Of a DNA stretch of 14,521 nt, positions 14,425 to 14,521 are shown piece by piece. The stretch is taken from NCBI GenBank assembly GCA_038240665.1, contig JBBRGN010000107.1, forward strand, positions 1 to 14,521, given 5' to 3'. A program made the translations under genes and the position numbers. This DNA is from Haliscomenobacter sp038240665 (GTDB taxonomy: Bacteria > Bacteroidota > Bacteroidia > Chitinophagales > Saprospiraceae). How positions within the stretch are numbered: position 1 is the first letter of the stretch; every line of letters starts with the position of its first letter. A model generated the notes under the pieces. That model was not told the origin of the DNA. It did not search any database and worked only from the letters and a program-made list of their open reading frames with translations.

Positions 14425-14521
14425 CAAAAAAATGTGGAGTAATACCGGATCCAAAAGAAAAAACACGAGATTAGCAAAATCCGCAACCAAACTACTGACG
14501 AACGCATCCTTAGTCAACAGC
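14425..14521 (+). pseudogene. uvrC: Continuation of uvrC beyond two in-frame stops, cut by window edge
   Basis: After the TAG at 14422-14424 the same frame reads QKNVE, then TAA (14440-14442), then YRIQKKKHEISKIRNQ followed by TTDERILSQQ to the window end. Full-length UvrCs have, directly after the PKIGDKKxLL block, a segment like ELSxKNxxYYxxxKxKQE followed by an ERIL block. Here the TAG falls at the Ser position and the TAA at a Tyr position, and the frame is kept on both sides. The gene therefore runs on past the window but is interrupted twice within six codons. True nonsense mutations, assembly errors and stop-codon read-through are all possible. Confidence 0.75.

Overview
This window looks like chromosomal DNA of a Bacteroidota bacterium, most likely a Saprospiria/Saprospiraceae-type organism (Haliscomenobacter- or Lewinella-like; the genus is a guess). 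The reasons are: gene starts preceded by A/T-rich tracts rather than Shine-Dalgarno sequences; promoter-like boxes of the Bacteroidota type (TAnnTTTG, sometimes with an upstream TTTG); and several proteins of families I know mainly from this phylum (a DUF5362-like membrane protein, an ABC/HlyD/TolC export trio with its own sequence signature, and a lipoprotein plus TPR-like membrane protein pair). No tRNA, rRNA, CRISPR array or insertion sequence was seen, and no gene-free stretch exceeds about 230 bases.

Left part (1-5852, all minus strand). Five genes lie head to tail with gaps of 29 and 17 bases and then overlaps of 41 and 11 bases, so they probably form one operon. In transcription order they are: a XerC/XerD tyrosine recombinase, a CysQ-type 3'(2'),5'-bisphosphate nucleotidase, a predicted lipoprotein of unknown function, a large TPR-like membrane protein of unknown function, and a YdeI/OmdA-family protein cut by the window edge.

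Middle part (5853-11328, plus strand). A short divergent promoter region separates xerD from an ECF-type sigma factor. After a 231-base gap comes a compact operon for a three-part export machine: an ABC exporter, an HlyD-type periplasmic adaptor (15 bases later) and a TolC-type outer-membrane channel (ATGA overlap). Together they would span inner membrane, periplasm and outer membrane. The ATPase keeps its Walker A loop but has non-consensus residues at the Q-loop, LSGGQ signature, Walker B/catalytic carboxylates and H-loop. No substrate gene is visible.

Right part (11329-14521, plus strand). A Cys/Met-metabolism PLP enzyme (cystathionine beta-lyase-like) has its own promoter-like boxes. A small three-helix membrane protein (DUF5362-like) follows and ends at a strong terminator. 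Then comes uvrC with a well-formed promoter. The uvrC frame is interrupted by TAG and, five codons later, by TAA, yet UvrC-like sequence continues in the same frame to the window edge. Either uvrC is broken here or the assembly has errors at that point. This and the unusual ATPase are the two most notable observations.
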